Shown here piece by piece: positions 17,575-26,746 of a DNA stretch of 64,000 nucleotides. Made by a program: the position numbers and the translations under genes. Positions within the stretch are counted from its first letter, which is position 1. Each line of letters opens with the position of its first letter. This DNA is from Pararhodonellum marinum. GTDB taxonomy: Bacteria; Bacteroidota; Bacteroidia; Cytophagales; Cyclobacteriaceae. Location: positions 62,001-126,000 of the forward strand of contig NZ_JACEFJ010000002.1 of assembly GCF_015354735.1 (NCBI RefSeq), written 5' to 3'. Below the pieces are notes generated by a model. That model was not told where the DNA came from, did not search any database, and saw nothing but the letters and a program-made list of their open reading frames with translations.

Positions 17575-18218
17575 TTAGGGGTATGGATATGAGATAAACG
17601 GATTGTAGATTTGGGAGAATTAAAGGTTCAGGGATGGAGGATGAAAGGAATTTGATAACCCGACTAGAAAAAAACTTTGGGCCTTCGTGCCTTTTTGGCA
17701 AAAAGTCAAACTGGAAGCTTAAAGACAACCTGACAACAACCCCTGTAGCTGGGTCCCAATATCTTGACAACATTTTTAAGGGGCAAGGATGAATATGATA
17801 ACCATCGGGAGAAGGATGAAAGCGTTTTCACCTGACAAAAAAACTTTGTGCCTTCGTGCCTTTGTGGCAAAAAGTCAAACTGGAAGCTTAAAGACAACCT
17901 GACAACAGCCCCCGTAGGTGGGCCCCGACAACTTGACAACATTTTAAAGGAGCAAGAGAAAACTTTAGGCCTTCGAGCCCCTGCCTGACGACAAAAGTAG
18001 ATTAGTGGCTAATTTACAGTTTTAAGATTTTTTCACAGGGTTTATACAACCTCACAGATTTGATTACCCGATCCAAATATGTATTGTTTTTAAGATAAAT
18101 GTGTTCGGTATTGATACAGAATCTGAAGAACAAAAATTTGTAACCTACTGTTTTTCAATTATTTAAATAGATTGGTTCTCTTTTTGGCATATACCAGGAA
18201 ATGTAAATTAAAAAAATT
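17575..18218. other. Non-coding gap with imperfect repeats
   Basis: About 640 bp without a credible gene. The left two-thirds hold two long imperfect direct repeats and a third fragment, described separately. The right part (18000-18218) is AT-rich and is the only place for the promoter of the small exported protein. Two minus-strand openings of 85 and 78 codons resemble each other only because they read the same DNA repeat. Confidence 0.7.
17667..17957. repeat. Two imperfect direct repeats of about 120 bp (plus a third fragment)
   Basis: Unit 1 spans about 17667-17789 and unit 2 about 17834-17957. They share AACTTTG, CCTTCGTGCC, GGCAAAAAGTCAAACTGGAA, AGCTTAAAGACAACCTGACA, and CTTGACAACATTTT, with scattered substitutions. 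A third partial copy (AACTTTAGGCCTTCGAGCC) begins at about 17959. On the minus strand the 5' part is a short periodic motif, GGCACGAAGGC. No terminal inverted repeats, no transposase. A non-autonomous or slippage-derived intergenic repeat is the simplest reading. Confidence 0.8.
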
Positions 18219-18566
18219 ATGAAAACCTTATTATTCACACAGAAAAATGTTTGTGCCTTGATTGCAGTAGCGATGGCATTTACGATTGTTTTTAGCGCAA
18301 AGGCTCAGGAAAATGGATATAACAGAGATTTGATGGTAGAAGTTTTGGCCAACGAAGAAAAAGAAATTTCCGATGCCCCTGAAAGTATTGAAGTCTTTAT
18401 AGACTTAGCATTACAACCTACAGTTACCTTCATCAACAAATATGGAGAAGTTGTGGCTGAGTTTTATGGAGAAAAAGAGGTCCTAAAAAAGAAATTTGGA
18501 CAGTATTTTGACCAAGGCAGTTTTTTGACTGCATCAGGAAACCAAGAGTTTTACCTGATAAGTTGA
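18219..18566 (+). CDS. Small exported protein of unknown function
   Basis: 115 aa. A signal peptide is clear: basic start, hydrophobic stretch LIAVAMAFTIVFS and the cleavage-like end AKAQ near residue 29. The mature part of about 85 residues is acidic, with a predicted strand-rich segment PTVTFINKYGEVVAEFYG. I do not recognise the family. It has its own terminator at 18591-18625 and lies next to two LytTR regulators on the other strand. Confidence 0.65.
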   Translation: MKTLLFTQKNVCALIAVAMAFTIVFSAKAQENGYNRDLMVEVLANEEKEISDAPESIEVFIDLALQPTVTFINKYGEVVAEFYGEKEVLKKKFGQYFDQGSFLTASGNQEFYLIS

Positions 18567-18590
18567 GATTACCATGGAAAGAAAAACATG

Positions 18591-18625
18591 AAAAAGGCTG
18601 TTGGGAATCCCAATCAGCCTTTTTG
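18591..18625 (+). terminator. Rho-independent terminator
   Basis: Arms AAAAAGGCTG (18591-18600) and CAGCCTTTTT with an inner TGGG/CCCA extension, then T-rich sequence. It lies just after the small exported protein and faces the end of the 18663 regulator, so it may work in both directions. Confidence 0.8.
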
Positions 18626-18662
18626 CTTTTATATTAAGTACAGAAAAATCTTTTTGATAAAA

Positions 18663-19421
18663 TTAACTTTCAGTGATGGTATTCAATTTCGCCAGGAAGC
18701 TGTTGTAATACTGCCTCCCCACCTGCACCATATCTCCTGATTTTAGGTTAATTTCTTTGGTATTGAAACTTTCTATTTGAGCCAATTGGACTATGAATGA
18801 TTTTTGAACCCTTAGAAACAGATTGGAAGGAAGTTTCTCTTCCATGTCCTTCATGGATTTGCGGATGGTAAAGTTTCGGTTTTTGGTAAAAATGGTTACC
18901 ATATTTCCATTCGCTTCCACATAATAAATGTCTGTATAATCCACCCTTTCAAATGCATTGTCTGCCTTGATATAGACGGCATCCGTTACCAGATAGGGAC
19001 TTTCGCTTGAGATTTTAGCTGTAGAAGCCTCCGCCAACATGGGTTTGGTCCGCTTGTTGTAAAGTACGATCTCCACAATGGCATGAATGTCATTGGTATT
19101 GAATGGCTTCACTATGAACCCGGCAGGATGTATCCGCTTGGCACGCTCTATGATCGTAGGATCACTGTAAGAGGTTACGTAAACGATTGGCGCATCTACC
19201 ATTTGTTGAACAATCTCACCCAGCTCAATCCCATCCTTATCCCCTTTCAGTTTGATGTCCATAAACACCATATCCGGGCGGTACTTTTTGATAACTTTGA
19301 TTGCTTGATTGGCGGAGTTGGCCACATCGATATTGACGTATCCCAGTAATTCCAGGATTTCTTCAATATTTTCTGCAATGTCAATATCATCTTCAACAAT
19401 TAGGATTCTTTCCTCTTTCAT
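18663..19421 (-). CDS. Response regulator with LytTR DNA-binding domain (orphan)
   Basis: 252 aa from the ATG at 19421; an in-frame TTG at 19430 adds three residues. The receiver domain has the acidic pair in VEDDID, the phospho-acceptor aspartate near residue 55 (VFMDIKL), the switch threonine in YVTSYS and the lysine in VKPF. The receiver continues to about residue 120, a linker follows, and the LytTR domain fills the last 100 residues (FLRVQKSFIVQL). Unlike the gene at 19567 it has no adjoining kinase of its own and is separated from that operon by a terminator. Confidence 0.9.
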   Translation of the reverse strand: MKEERILIVEDDIDIAENIEEILELLGYVNIDVANSANQAIKVIKKYRPDMVFMDIKLKGDKDGIELGEIVQQMVDAPIVYVTSYSDPTIIERAKRIHPAGFIVKPFNTNDIHAIVEIVLYNKRTKPMLAEASTAKISSESPYLVTDAVYIKADNAFERVDYTDIYYVEANGNMVTIFTKNRNFTIRKSMKDMEEKLPSNLFLRVQKSFIVQLAQIESFNTKEINLKSGDMVQVGRQYYNSFLAKLNTITES

Positions 19422-19538
19422 ATGATTCAATTAAATATTAATTCAGAGTAACTGGTTTAAATTTTTATATTTAAAAAACACTTAACTAGATACGAAAATA
19501 GTGTTTTACAAACAATAATTTTAGGAAATAATAAAAAA

Positions 19539-19562
19539 AAAGAGGGTTATTTGCCCTCTTTC
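19539..19562 (-). terminator. Rho-independent terminator of the LytTR/kinase operon
   Basis: Arms AAAGAGGG and CCCTCTTT around a 7-nt loop; on the minus strand the stem is followed by a run of T (19531-19540). It sits 5 nt beyond the stop of the 19567 regulator. Confidence 0.85.
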
Positions 19563-19566
19563 ATTT

Positions 19567-20301
19567 TTATAAGCTCATCATGTCTTTAAATCGAGCCGCT
19601 TGCCGCCTGCTGACTTCAATTCGGTCACCTCCTTTGAGGGTGACTACGAGGCCCCCATTGAACCATGGCTCGATGGCTTCTACCCAACTCAAATTAATAA
19701 TATGTTTCCTGCTGGCTCGGAAGAAGGACTTTTCGTCAAGTCTCTCATCCAATGCATTCAAAGATTTATGAATCATGGGTTTAAAGTTCTCAAAATAAAC
19801 CTTGATGTAATTTCCATCCGATTCAAACAAACGGACGTTGGCCAGTTTGACAAACCAACAACGGTCACCATCCTTGACAAATACTTGATCACTGAGTGAT
19901 AGTTTCTTTTTGGAGCTATCAGATCCTGAATCCACCTCTTTCGGTGACTCAGTCATTCTTTGCTGTAATCGATTAAGGGCTTCAGTCAATCTTTCGGGCT
20001 CAATGGGCTTGAGGAGGTAATCCAGTGCATTTACCTGAAACGCTTTCAGTGCATATTCGTCGTAAGCAGTGGTAAATATGATGTGAGGAACATTGTCTAA
20101 TTCCTCCAACAAGTCAAAACCTGTTTTTTCCGGCATTTGAATGTCCAAAAAAACCACTTCAGGTTGAAGGCTTTCTATTTTTTCTTTGGCATCATCCACA
20201 TTCATTGCCTCGCCTACCACTTCGACATTTTCATGCTGAGAAAGCAAATTTATTAATTCCTTCCTAGCCAATCTTTCATCATCAATTACCAATGCTCGCA
20301 T
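19567..20301 (-). CDS. LytTR-family response regulator (LytR/AlgR type)
   Basis: 244 aa. Receiver domain with D7/D8 and phospho-acceptor D53 (VFLDIQMP), K in LLKPIEPE, then a serine-rich linker and a C-terminal LytTR domain (FFRASRKHIINLSWV). It starts 13 nt after the stop of the histidine kinase gene, so the pair is one operon and a cognate two-component system. Targets unknown; such systems often control membrane or surface functions. Confidence 0.95.
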   Translation of the reverse strand: MRALVIDDERLARKELINLLSQHENVEVVGEAMNVDDAKEKIESLQPEVVFLDIQMPEKTGFDLLEELDNVPHIIFTTAYDEYALKAFQVNALDYLLKPIEPERLTEALNRLQQRMTESPKEVDSGSDSSKKKLSLSDQVFVKDGDRCWFVKLANVRLFESDGNYIKVYFENFKPMIHKSLNALDERLDEKSFFRASRKHIINLSWVEAIEPWFNGGLVVTLKGGDRIEVSRRQAARFKDMMSL

Positions 20302-20314
20302 CTATTGTCCGTTT

Positions 20315-21367
20315 TTATGTTTCTAAGGTACTGTTTTGTTTTGGAATTTTTATTTCAGTCACTACAAAATCCTGACCATGATTATAGATTTTGAAGGATG
20401 CTCTTTTTCCGTAGATCAATTTCAGTCTTTGTCGGGTGTTGTATATACCATGACCTGAATGGTCATTCTTTACATCATTGTGGACAGAAAGTTGTCCGCT
20501 GTTTTTGACTTGTATGAAAAGATCATCCAAAAGCCCAATGGCACATTTGATGTCAATGGTCCCTCCTTTAAGCCGAGTAGAAATGCCATGTTTCACCGCA
20601 TTTTCCACGAGGGTTTGAAGCATCATTGGAGGAACCTTATAGGAATAAGCTTTTGATTCAATATCATAATTGACCTTGAGCCTTTCTTCAAAACGAATGG
20701 TTTCCAGATTCAAATAATCTTTTACGGTGTTGATCTCATCCCCAAAATCTACCGTGCGTTTCTTATCCACTACGAGAGAGTTTCGAAGAATGTTGGAAAG
20801 TTGGGTAATGGCCGATTTGGCTTTCTTAGGATCTTCATCAACCAAAGCCCTGACACTATTGAGGGCATTAAAGATAAAATGCGGATTCAATTGGCTTTTA
20901 AGGTGGTTCAACTGGATCTCGTTGATGGTTGCCTGGTATTTCAAGGAGCTGTTGTAATTGTCCAAAAAGTGGTAAAGAAAATAAATCATGGCCCACAAAG
21001 TATAAAAAAGAAAGCTGACGAAAAGATTGACCAGAATTACGATGGGCTGGAAATCATCAGAGGGGTCCAAAGTATCGAAAATCCAATTGATGATAATCTG
21101 GGCAAGGGTGTTCAGCGTACTGAGTAATAGCAAACTCAGCAAGGCCTGGGTAATCAGTTTTGGTATGGGTAGGCTAAACCAATTGTACGTCTTGATGACA
21201 TAGCGAAAAGCATGGGTAGAAAAAAAATAAAAGGCCGCAAGAGAAAAATAAGCCCCCACTTGGACTGAAGTAATTCCCCTGGCTAGAGAGAAAAAAAACA
21301 GATTGATCAAGGCAAAACTTACCCAACCTACAATCTGAAGTATCCAATATAGGCGATTTCGATCCAT
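20315..21367 (-). CDS. Sensor histidine kinase, LytS/YehU-like
   Basis: 350 aa. Four membrane segments occupy roughly residues 8-140, with no large extracellular sensor domain. The His_kinase motif SQLNPHFIFNALNS places the phospho-histidine near residue 162. The C-terminal ATPase shows LVENAVKHGI as N-box and GHGIYNTRQRL as G-box. First gene of the operon with the LytTR regulator downstream. The ligand is probably membrane-borne, judging from the architecture. Confidence 0.94.
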   Translation of the reverse strand: MDRNRLYWILQIVGWVSFALINLFFFSLARGITSVQVGAYFSLAAFYFFSTHAFRYVIKTYNWFSLPIPKLITQALLSLLLLSTLNTLAQIIINWIFDTLDPSDDFQPIVILVNLFVSFLFYTLWAMIYFLYHFLDNYNSSLKYQATINEIQLNHLKSQLNPHFIFNALNSVRALVDEDPKKAKSAITQLSNILRNSLVVDKKRTVDFGDEINTVKDYLNLETIRFEERLKVNYDIESKAYSYKVPPMMLQTLVENAVKHGISTRLKGGTIDIKCAIGLLDDLFIQVKNSGQLSVHNDVKNDHSGHGIYNTRQRLKLIYGKRASFKIYNHGQDFVVTEIKIPKQNSTLET

Positions 21368-21730
21368 TCTAGGATCAAATATAACTAAGTCCGCTCAACT
21401 GGACATCATTATTCTTTATTTGGGATTTTTCTTTGGTAAATGGAATTAAAATACAATATTCAGCATCGATCCGGAATGTGTAGTCATTTCATCGGTTCTA
21501 TGGTAATAGTCATCCGATTGGCGAGATGAAATTAATTATCTGTGCATCCTCAATCCTACACGTAGGAGAATTTAATTTGGAAAATCCCCTCGACAGGCAA
21601 GCTCGGGGAACGGGATTTAAGTTTGGGGGAAGTAGGGGGAGGAAAGAAAGCGACTTCGCCGCTTTCTTTCCTCCCCCTTACCAGATTACCTAAACCCGGA
21701 CTATACGTGTAACATACCGAAAAGTCAGAA
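21368..21730. other. Gene-free gap rich in palindromes
   Basis: 363 bp between the kinase start and the uvrA end. It holds a 14-bp near-palindrome at 21554-21567 (TCCTAC-AC-GTAGGA) and the long hairpin at 21634-21678. Between them AATCCCC and GGGATT form a weaker pair around CTCGACAGGCAAGCTCGGGG. No open frame of note. Confidence 0.6.
21634..21678. repeat. Perfect 19-bp inverted repeat (hairpin)
   Basis: Arm 1 (21634-21652) begins AGGGGGAGGAAAG and arm 2 (21660-21678) is its exact complement; the loop is 7 nt (21653-21659). One strand of the stem is almost pure purine. No T-run follows on either strand, so it is not a textbook terminator, although it lies downstream of uvrA and could protect or stop that transcript. 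Confidence 0.85.
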
Positions 21731-24565
21731 TTAATTATTGGCTAATTCTTCTTTCAAAAATCTGGCAGTATGGCTTTCTGTACTTTTGGCTACCTTCTCT
21801 GGTGTACCTTCCGCCACGATCATTCCACCTTTGTTGCCTCCCTCAGGACCTAAGTCGATGATGTGGTCTGCCACTTTGACTACATCCATGTTGTGCTCTA
21901 TGATCAACACCGTATTTCCTTTATCCACCAATCTGTTCAATACTTCCAATAGATGTTCAATATCTTGAAAATGTAAACCTGTGGTAGGTTCATCCAGGAT
22001 GTAGAAAGTTTTTCCGGTGTCCTTTTTGGACAATTCGGTCGCCAGTTTCACCCTTTGTGCTTCTCCCCCTGAAAGGGTCGTGGCATGTTGGCCTAGGGTA
22101 ATATAACCTAGACCAACCTCATTCAGGGTCTGAATTTTTCGGAGGATTTTGGGTTGGTTTTCAAAAAATTCAACAGCTTGTTCAACCGTCATATCCAATA
22201 CATCCGAGATGGATTTGCCTTTAAAACGTACCTCTAAGGTTTCCCTGTTGTACCGTTTTCCTTTGCAGGTTTCACATGGTATATGAACGTCTGGAAGAAA
22301 ATCCATTTCCACAAGCTTCATGCCTGCACCTTCGCAATCCTCACACCTGCCGCCTTTTACATTGAACGAAAACCTACCGGGTTTATACCCTCTGATTTTG
22401 GCTTCAGGCAATTCGGTAAACAAAGCCCTGACGTCAGTGAAAACTCCGGTATAAGTGGCCGGATTGGACCTCGGGGTTCTACCAATAGGAGACTGGTCCA
22501 CCTCAATGACTTTATCCAGATGCTTCAATCCATCTACCTTCTGGTATGCCAAAGGAGATTTTCTGGAATTATAAAAATGCTGATTTAAGATCGGGAAGAG
22601 GGTTTCATGAATAAGTGAACTCTTGCCACTTCCGGAGACTCCAGTCACACAGATCATTTTTCCCAAAGGCAACTCCAGCTTTACTCCTTTCAGATTATGG
22701 CCGGAAGCACCAGTCAGGACCAGTTTATGGCCATTGCCTCCTCTTCTTTTTTCGGGAACAGCGATCTTTATTTTTCCATTTAAATATTGAGCGGTCAGAC
22801 TTTCCATTTTAATAAAGGTGTCTGGATGTCCCGAGGCCACAATCTGTCCCCCGTGCCTTCCCGCTCCAGGGCCAATATCCACTACAAAATCCGCTTCCAG
22901 CATCATGTCTTTATCATGTTCTACTACCAAGACGGTATTTCCCAAGTCCCTCAGCTCTTTCAGCGATTTGATCAATTTAACATTGTCCCGCTGATGTAAA
23001 CCAATGCTGGGCTCATCAAGAATGTAAAGGACGCCCACGAGTTGGGTCCCAATCTGAGTTGCTAATCTGATCCTTTGTGCCTCACCCCCAGACAATGTGC
23101 GCAGGGGTCTGTCCAGAGAGAGGTATTCCAAACCTATATCCAACAAGAACCCGATCCGTTTTCTTACTTCTTTCAAAACCTCAGTCCCAATCAGCCTTTG
23201 CTTTTCGGTCATGCGTTCTTCGATTCCATCAAACCAGTTGGACAACTGCACAATATCCATCATCGCCAATTCGCCGATATGTTTTCCTGCAACTTTAAAA
23301 TGTAGGGCTTCTTTTTTGAGCCGGAAACCCTCACAGTCTGGACAGGTCCTTCTTACCGTAAAATCACTCACCCATTTCTGCATTTTATCTGAACCTGCAT
23401 CTTGTTGTTTCTGCAGAAAATTGACAATGCCTTCGAAAGTGGTGTTCCATTTGGTCCCTGGGTATTTGACTGAATCCACAGCGACTTCCATTTCATCACC
23501 ATGTAACAAAATGTCAACAACTTCGTCTGACAGGGACTTGATAGGGGTGGCCAAACTGGCTTGATGGCGTTTAAGAATGGCTTCTATTTTCTTAAATATC
23601 CAGATATCCCTGTACTCCCCCAAAGGCAGGATGCCCCCTCTCGCAATGGAAAGGTTCTTGTCAGGAATAATGCTTTCTGCGGTGATTTCTTCAATGATGC
23701 CTAAGCCGTTGCAGGATGGGCATGCTCCGTAAGGGCTATTGAATGAAAAAGTATTTGGGGCCGGTTCATCATAGGAAAGACCTGTTTTGGGATCCATCAG
23801 GTATTTGGAAAAATGATGGATATTGCCTTCTTCATCCCGCAACATCAGAATTCCCTTGCCGTGCTGTAATGCAGTTTTTAACGACTGCGTGATTCTGTAT
23901 CTGTCTTCTTCTTCAGCCACCACCCGATCTACCAGCAATTCGATATCATGAATTTTATAGCGGTCCACCTGCATTTTGGGGACGATTTCCATAATGACCC
24001 CGTCCACTCTCACTTTTGAAAAGCCCATTTTTCGGATCTGCTCAAACAACTCCCGGTAATGGCCTTTTCTGCCTTTGACTACTGGTGCAAGGATATAAAG
24101 TTTTTTACCGGAAAACTGCTGGAAAACCTGTTCAATGATCTGGTCTTCTGTCTGCCGGATCATTTTCTCACCAGTCAAATAGGAATATGCTTCACCAGCC
24201 CTTGCGTAAAGCAACCGCATGAAGTCGTAGATTTCGGTCACCGTACCTACCGTGGATCTTGGATTTTTGGAGGTGGTTTTTTGTTCGATAGATATTACAG
24301 GAGAAAGCCCATTGATTTTGTCCACATCGGGACGCTCCATTCCACCTAAAAATGACCGTGCATAGGCAGAAAAACTTTCCATATACCGCCTTTGTCCTTC
24401 TGCATAAATGGTGTCAAAAGCCAAAGAACTTTTGCCGCTTCCACTCAAACCAGTGATCACCACCAGCTTGTTTCTAGGAAGGTCAATGTCTATATTTTTG
24501 AGATTGTGTTCCCGAGCACCGTATATTTCTATCTGCTCTTCTTTTACAATTGAGGACTCTGTCAT
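21731..24565 (-). CDS. uvrA: Excinuclease ABC subunit A
   Basis: 944 aa, normal length. UvrA is the damage-recognising ATPase of nucleotide excision repair and loads UvrB (gene at 48058). Walker A of the first ATPase is GLSGSGKSS (39-47), the second is GVSGSGKSS; both ABC signatures ([24 protein letters not shown]) and Walker B ([24 protein letters not shown]) are present. Zinc modules CPSCNG, CPDCEG and CEDCEG/CETCKG are intact. A good promoter match is at 24596-24628. Confidence 0.98.
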   Translation of the reverse strand: MTESSIVKEEQIEIYGAREHNLKNIDIDLPRNKLVVITGLSGSGKSSLAFDTIYAEGQRRYMESFSAYARSFLGGMERPDVDKINGLSPVISIEQKTTSKNPRSTVGTVTEIYDFMRLLYARAGEAYSYLTGEKMIRQTEDQIIEQVFQQFSGKKLYILAPVVKGRKGHYRELFEQIRKMGFSKVRVDGVIMEIVPKMQVDRYKIHDIELLVDRVVAEEEDRYRITQSLKTALQHGKGILMLRDEEGNIHHFSKYLMDPKTGLSYDEPAPNTFSFNSPYGACPSCNGLGIIEEITAESIIPDKNLSIARGGILPLGEYRDIWIFKKIEAILKRHQASLATPIKSLSDEVVDILLHGDEMEVAVDSVKYPGTKWNTTFEGIVNFLQKQQDAGSDKMQKWVSDFTVRRTCPDCEGFRLKKEALHFKVAGKHIGELAMMDIVQLSNWFDGIEERMTEKQRLIGTEVLKEVRKRIGFLLDIGLEYLSLDRPLRTLSGGEAQRIRLATQIGTQLVGVLYILDEPSIGLHQRDNVKLIKSLKELRDLGNTVLVVEHDKDMMLEADFVVDIGPGAGRHGGQIVASGHPDTFIKMESLTAQYLNGKIKIAVPEKRRGGNGHKLVLTGASGHNLKGVKLELPLGKMICVTGVSGSGKSSLIHETLFPILNQHFYNSRKSPLAYQKVDGLKHLDKVIEVDQSPIGRTPRSNPATYTGVFTDVRALFTELPEAKIRGYKPGRFSFNVKGGRCEDCEGAGMKLVEMDFLPDVHIPCETCKGKRYNRETLEVRFKGKSISDVLDMTVEQAVEFFENQPKILRKIQTLNEVGLGYITLGQHATTLSGGEAQRVKLATELSKKDTGKTFYILDEPTTGLHFQDIEHLLEVLNRLVDKGNTVLIIEHNMDVVKVADHIIDLGPEGGNKGGMIVAEGTPEKVAKSTESHTARFLKEELANN

Positions 24566-24595
24566 GAAAGGCTATACCTTAATTTATCAAACGTG

Positions 24596-24628
24596 CAAAA
24601 ATAGGTATTTTAAGTGGCTAATCCCAAA
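24596..24628 (-). promoter_or_regulatory. Bacteroidota-type promoter of uvrA
   Basis: On the minus strand TTTG (24628-24625) is followed after 21 nt by TATTTTTG (24603-24596), matching the consensus TTTG-N(17-23)-TAnnTTTG. The predicted start of transcription leaves a leader of about 25 nt before the uvrA ATG. Confidence 0.6.
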
Positions 24629-24731
24629 GTGATGCACTATAGGTAAACCGAAGGTAGCTTGGTTTGGTTTGTTTGCTAAGGCTATAATTTTGGTAGCTCG
24701 ATAAAGAAACTCAGCTTCGCTTTAAAGGGGA

Positions 24732-26417
24732 TCAATTCCCTGCTTTCATTTTTTCATGGCGTTCAGTTTCGCTTTTTCGTTGCTGTTCTTCATCTTGACC
24801 CGTAATGGTCGACTTCAGTCCGCTAAAAAGTAATTTCCACCAATAATTGAAAAGGGATTTGTGTTGATCCCTTCTGTAATACACCTGCCCCTTTGTCAAA
24901 TTTCCATTCTTTGGATTATAGGATTTTATCACAACCTTATTTGCTAAAAAAGCCCCGATTTTTCTAAATATATTCTGATCATTTTGAAAGTCCTTGTCTA
25001 AAATTTCTATTTCCAAATCTTCATACCTGACAATAACTTCTCCAACTCCTTCGTAATCATTGGCCATTATGTCAAAATCAATACGGTTTACTTTTCCGGA
25101 TTTGATGCTGACTTTTGCTTGGGGTTCCACCATGGTGTTAATTTCACTCAGCGGAATGGCACCCATATGACCCTTGATGGTAAACTTCCCCACGTCATTT
25201 TCCAAGAAATATTTGATGTCCACCTCTAAAGGACCTACTCCCATCAGCCTTCCATTGGCCTGAAGTTCCATCTCCTTTCTTCCATCGAGTTTTTCATTAA
25301 AGTTGGAGATGTTGGTGATGGTGGCATCGACCTTATCAAAAAATACATGGCCTGGCCTTGGTGAGTCATTGTCAGGATGTTCCTCTACTTTAATATAGGC
25401 ATCTTCCAATACTGTACTTTCAATATGAATGGTTTGATTTAGATTTTCCAACATTTCATGGACCATAGGGGGCCTTTTTGAAAAGTCTTCTCTTTTCCTT
25501 TTATCCAAAAAAACGATCAATTGTGGATGCTTTGCCACGAGGGTGTCTACTTCCAGATAACCTTCTTGCAGGTATCCATCAAAATTCAACCCTTTAACCA
25601 ACAAACTGGCCTCTCTCACTTCTATCCAATCCTGTCTATCCTCAAATTGACTGGTGTATTCATATTTGCCCATTTTATGGATTAACTCAAAATCATCAAT
25701 CTCTAAGATCATGTTATCCTTATCAAAAGAAAAACCATTCACCAGGATTTTTTGTCTATACTTATCAAAATGCAATTGAACTGAATTAATCTTTCCTTCA
25801 ATATCACCCACTTTAAACAGTTTACTCGTATCCTGAATATAATCACTGCTCAGTTCAAAGTCCAAAGCACTTACGCTGAGATCTTCAATTTTTAATCTCA
25901 ATGAATCCGTACGACTATCCCTGTTTTCCAGATAAAATCGGTTCAATTCAATTTCATCAACTGAGATCAGGTCATAATCCTCAGCATCACCTTCCCCATT
26001 GCCATTTTCTATTTCGATTTCATCAAGAGGCGGAGTTATACTTACTACCTCAATGTCAGTTAGTTCTGCTTTCTTTACCGAAATTGAGTTTGAAAAAAGA
26101 AAGCTCATCCATTTAAACCCTGAAATCCGCGCTTTTTTGCCGTGTAAGTGAAATTTAACTTTTTCCTCATCGATATCTTCTGAAGGCTCAATATGAATAT
26201 CATCCAACTCCAGAAAAGTCCCAAAAAAATCATAATCCAACCTCACTTCTCCAAAACTTACCTCATGGTCTCCAAACCCACTTGTCCTGGTAATCATGTC
26301 ACTTACAATCCTATCTGCGTTTTTATTCAAATATTGGTTGACCAAAAAAGGTATGCCTCTCAGGATAAACAACAACAACAGTAGAAAACTTATGAGCAAA
26401 AATATCTTTTTCTTCAT
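24732..26417 (-). CDS. AsmA-like membrane-anchored protein of unknown function
   Basis: 561 aa. An N-terminal hydrophobic segment (about residues 5-25) anchors it; the rest would be periplasmic. The body is a long series of short strands with recurring patterns such as LELDDIHIEP, LEIDDFELIH and ADAYIKVEE-like segments, as in AsmA/DUF748 proteins that form lipid-guiding beta-grooves. The C-terminus is charged (EEQQRKSETERHEKMKAGN). Exact family not certain. Upstream gap of 329 bp holds no gene. Confidence 0.65.
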   Translation of the reverse strand: MKKKIFLLISFLLLLLFILRGIPFLVNQYLNKNADRIVSDMITRTSGFGDHEVSFGEVRLDYDFFGTFLELDDIHIEPSEDIDEEKVKFHLHGKKARISGFKWMSFLFSNSISVKKAELTDIEVVSITPPLDEIEIENGNGEGDAEDYDLISVDEIELNRFYLENRDSRTDSLRLKIEDLSVSALDFELSSDYIQDTSKLFKVGDIEGKINSVQLHFDKYRQKILVNGFSFDKDNMILEIDDFELIHKMGKYEYTSQFEDRQDWIEVREASLLVKGLNFDGYLQEGYLEVDTLVAKHPQLIVFLDKRKREDFSKRPPMVHEMLENLNQTIHIESTVLEDAYIKVEEHPDNDSPRPGHVFFDKVDATITNISNFNEKLDGRKEMELQANGRLMGVGPLEVDIKYFLENDVGKFTIKGHMGAIPLSEINTMVEPQAKVSIKSGKVNRIDFDIMANDYEGVGEVIVRYEDLEIEILDKDFQNDQNIFRKIGAFLANKVVIKSYNPKNGNLTKGQVYYRRDQHKSLFNYWWKLLFSGLKSTITGQDEEQQRKSETERHEKMKAGN

Positions 26418-26746
26418 GGGTTAAGTGAAAAGGGGACTATGAACCAAAGTATGAATATATCAATATTTTTTTATAAGGTGTACAGCTGAATGGATGACTG
26501 GAAGGAAGGAAAACCATTGGTCATCGTAAATGTAAAAAAGTCCCTCCTTATAATGCCCTTGTGACGCTTGAATGGAATAATTTAGTGATTGTCACAGATT
26601 TATTTGTACAAAAAGTAATGGGAGAAAATTATTTCAATTATTTGATGAAGGCAACTGGGCATCAAATTCATTTCATTTGAATTGGTCACCACGGGGAAGG
26701 AGTGTTTAGACGCACTAGGGGAATGACAGGCAATAAAAACGTACCT
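26418..26746. other. Gene-free gap
   Basis: 329 bp between the AsmA-like gene and the lytic transglycosylase end, both on the minus strand. I see no credible ORF, hairpin or repeat. On the minus strand a TACTTTGG element at about 26436-26443 resembles a -7 box for the AsmA-like gene but is not a full match. Confidence 0.5.

Noticed and set aside
17516-17942. Two minus-strand openings with a shared peptide stretch
   Set aside because: The shared part is explained by the DNA direct repeat; ends and starts do not correspond and one runs into the PhoH gene.
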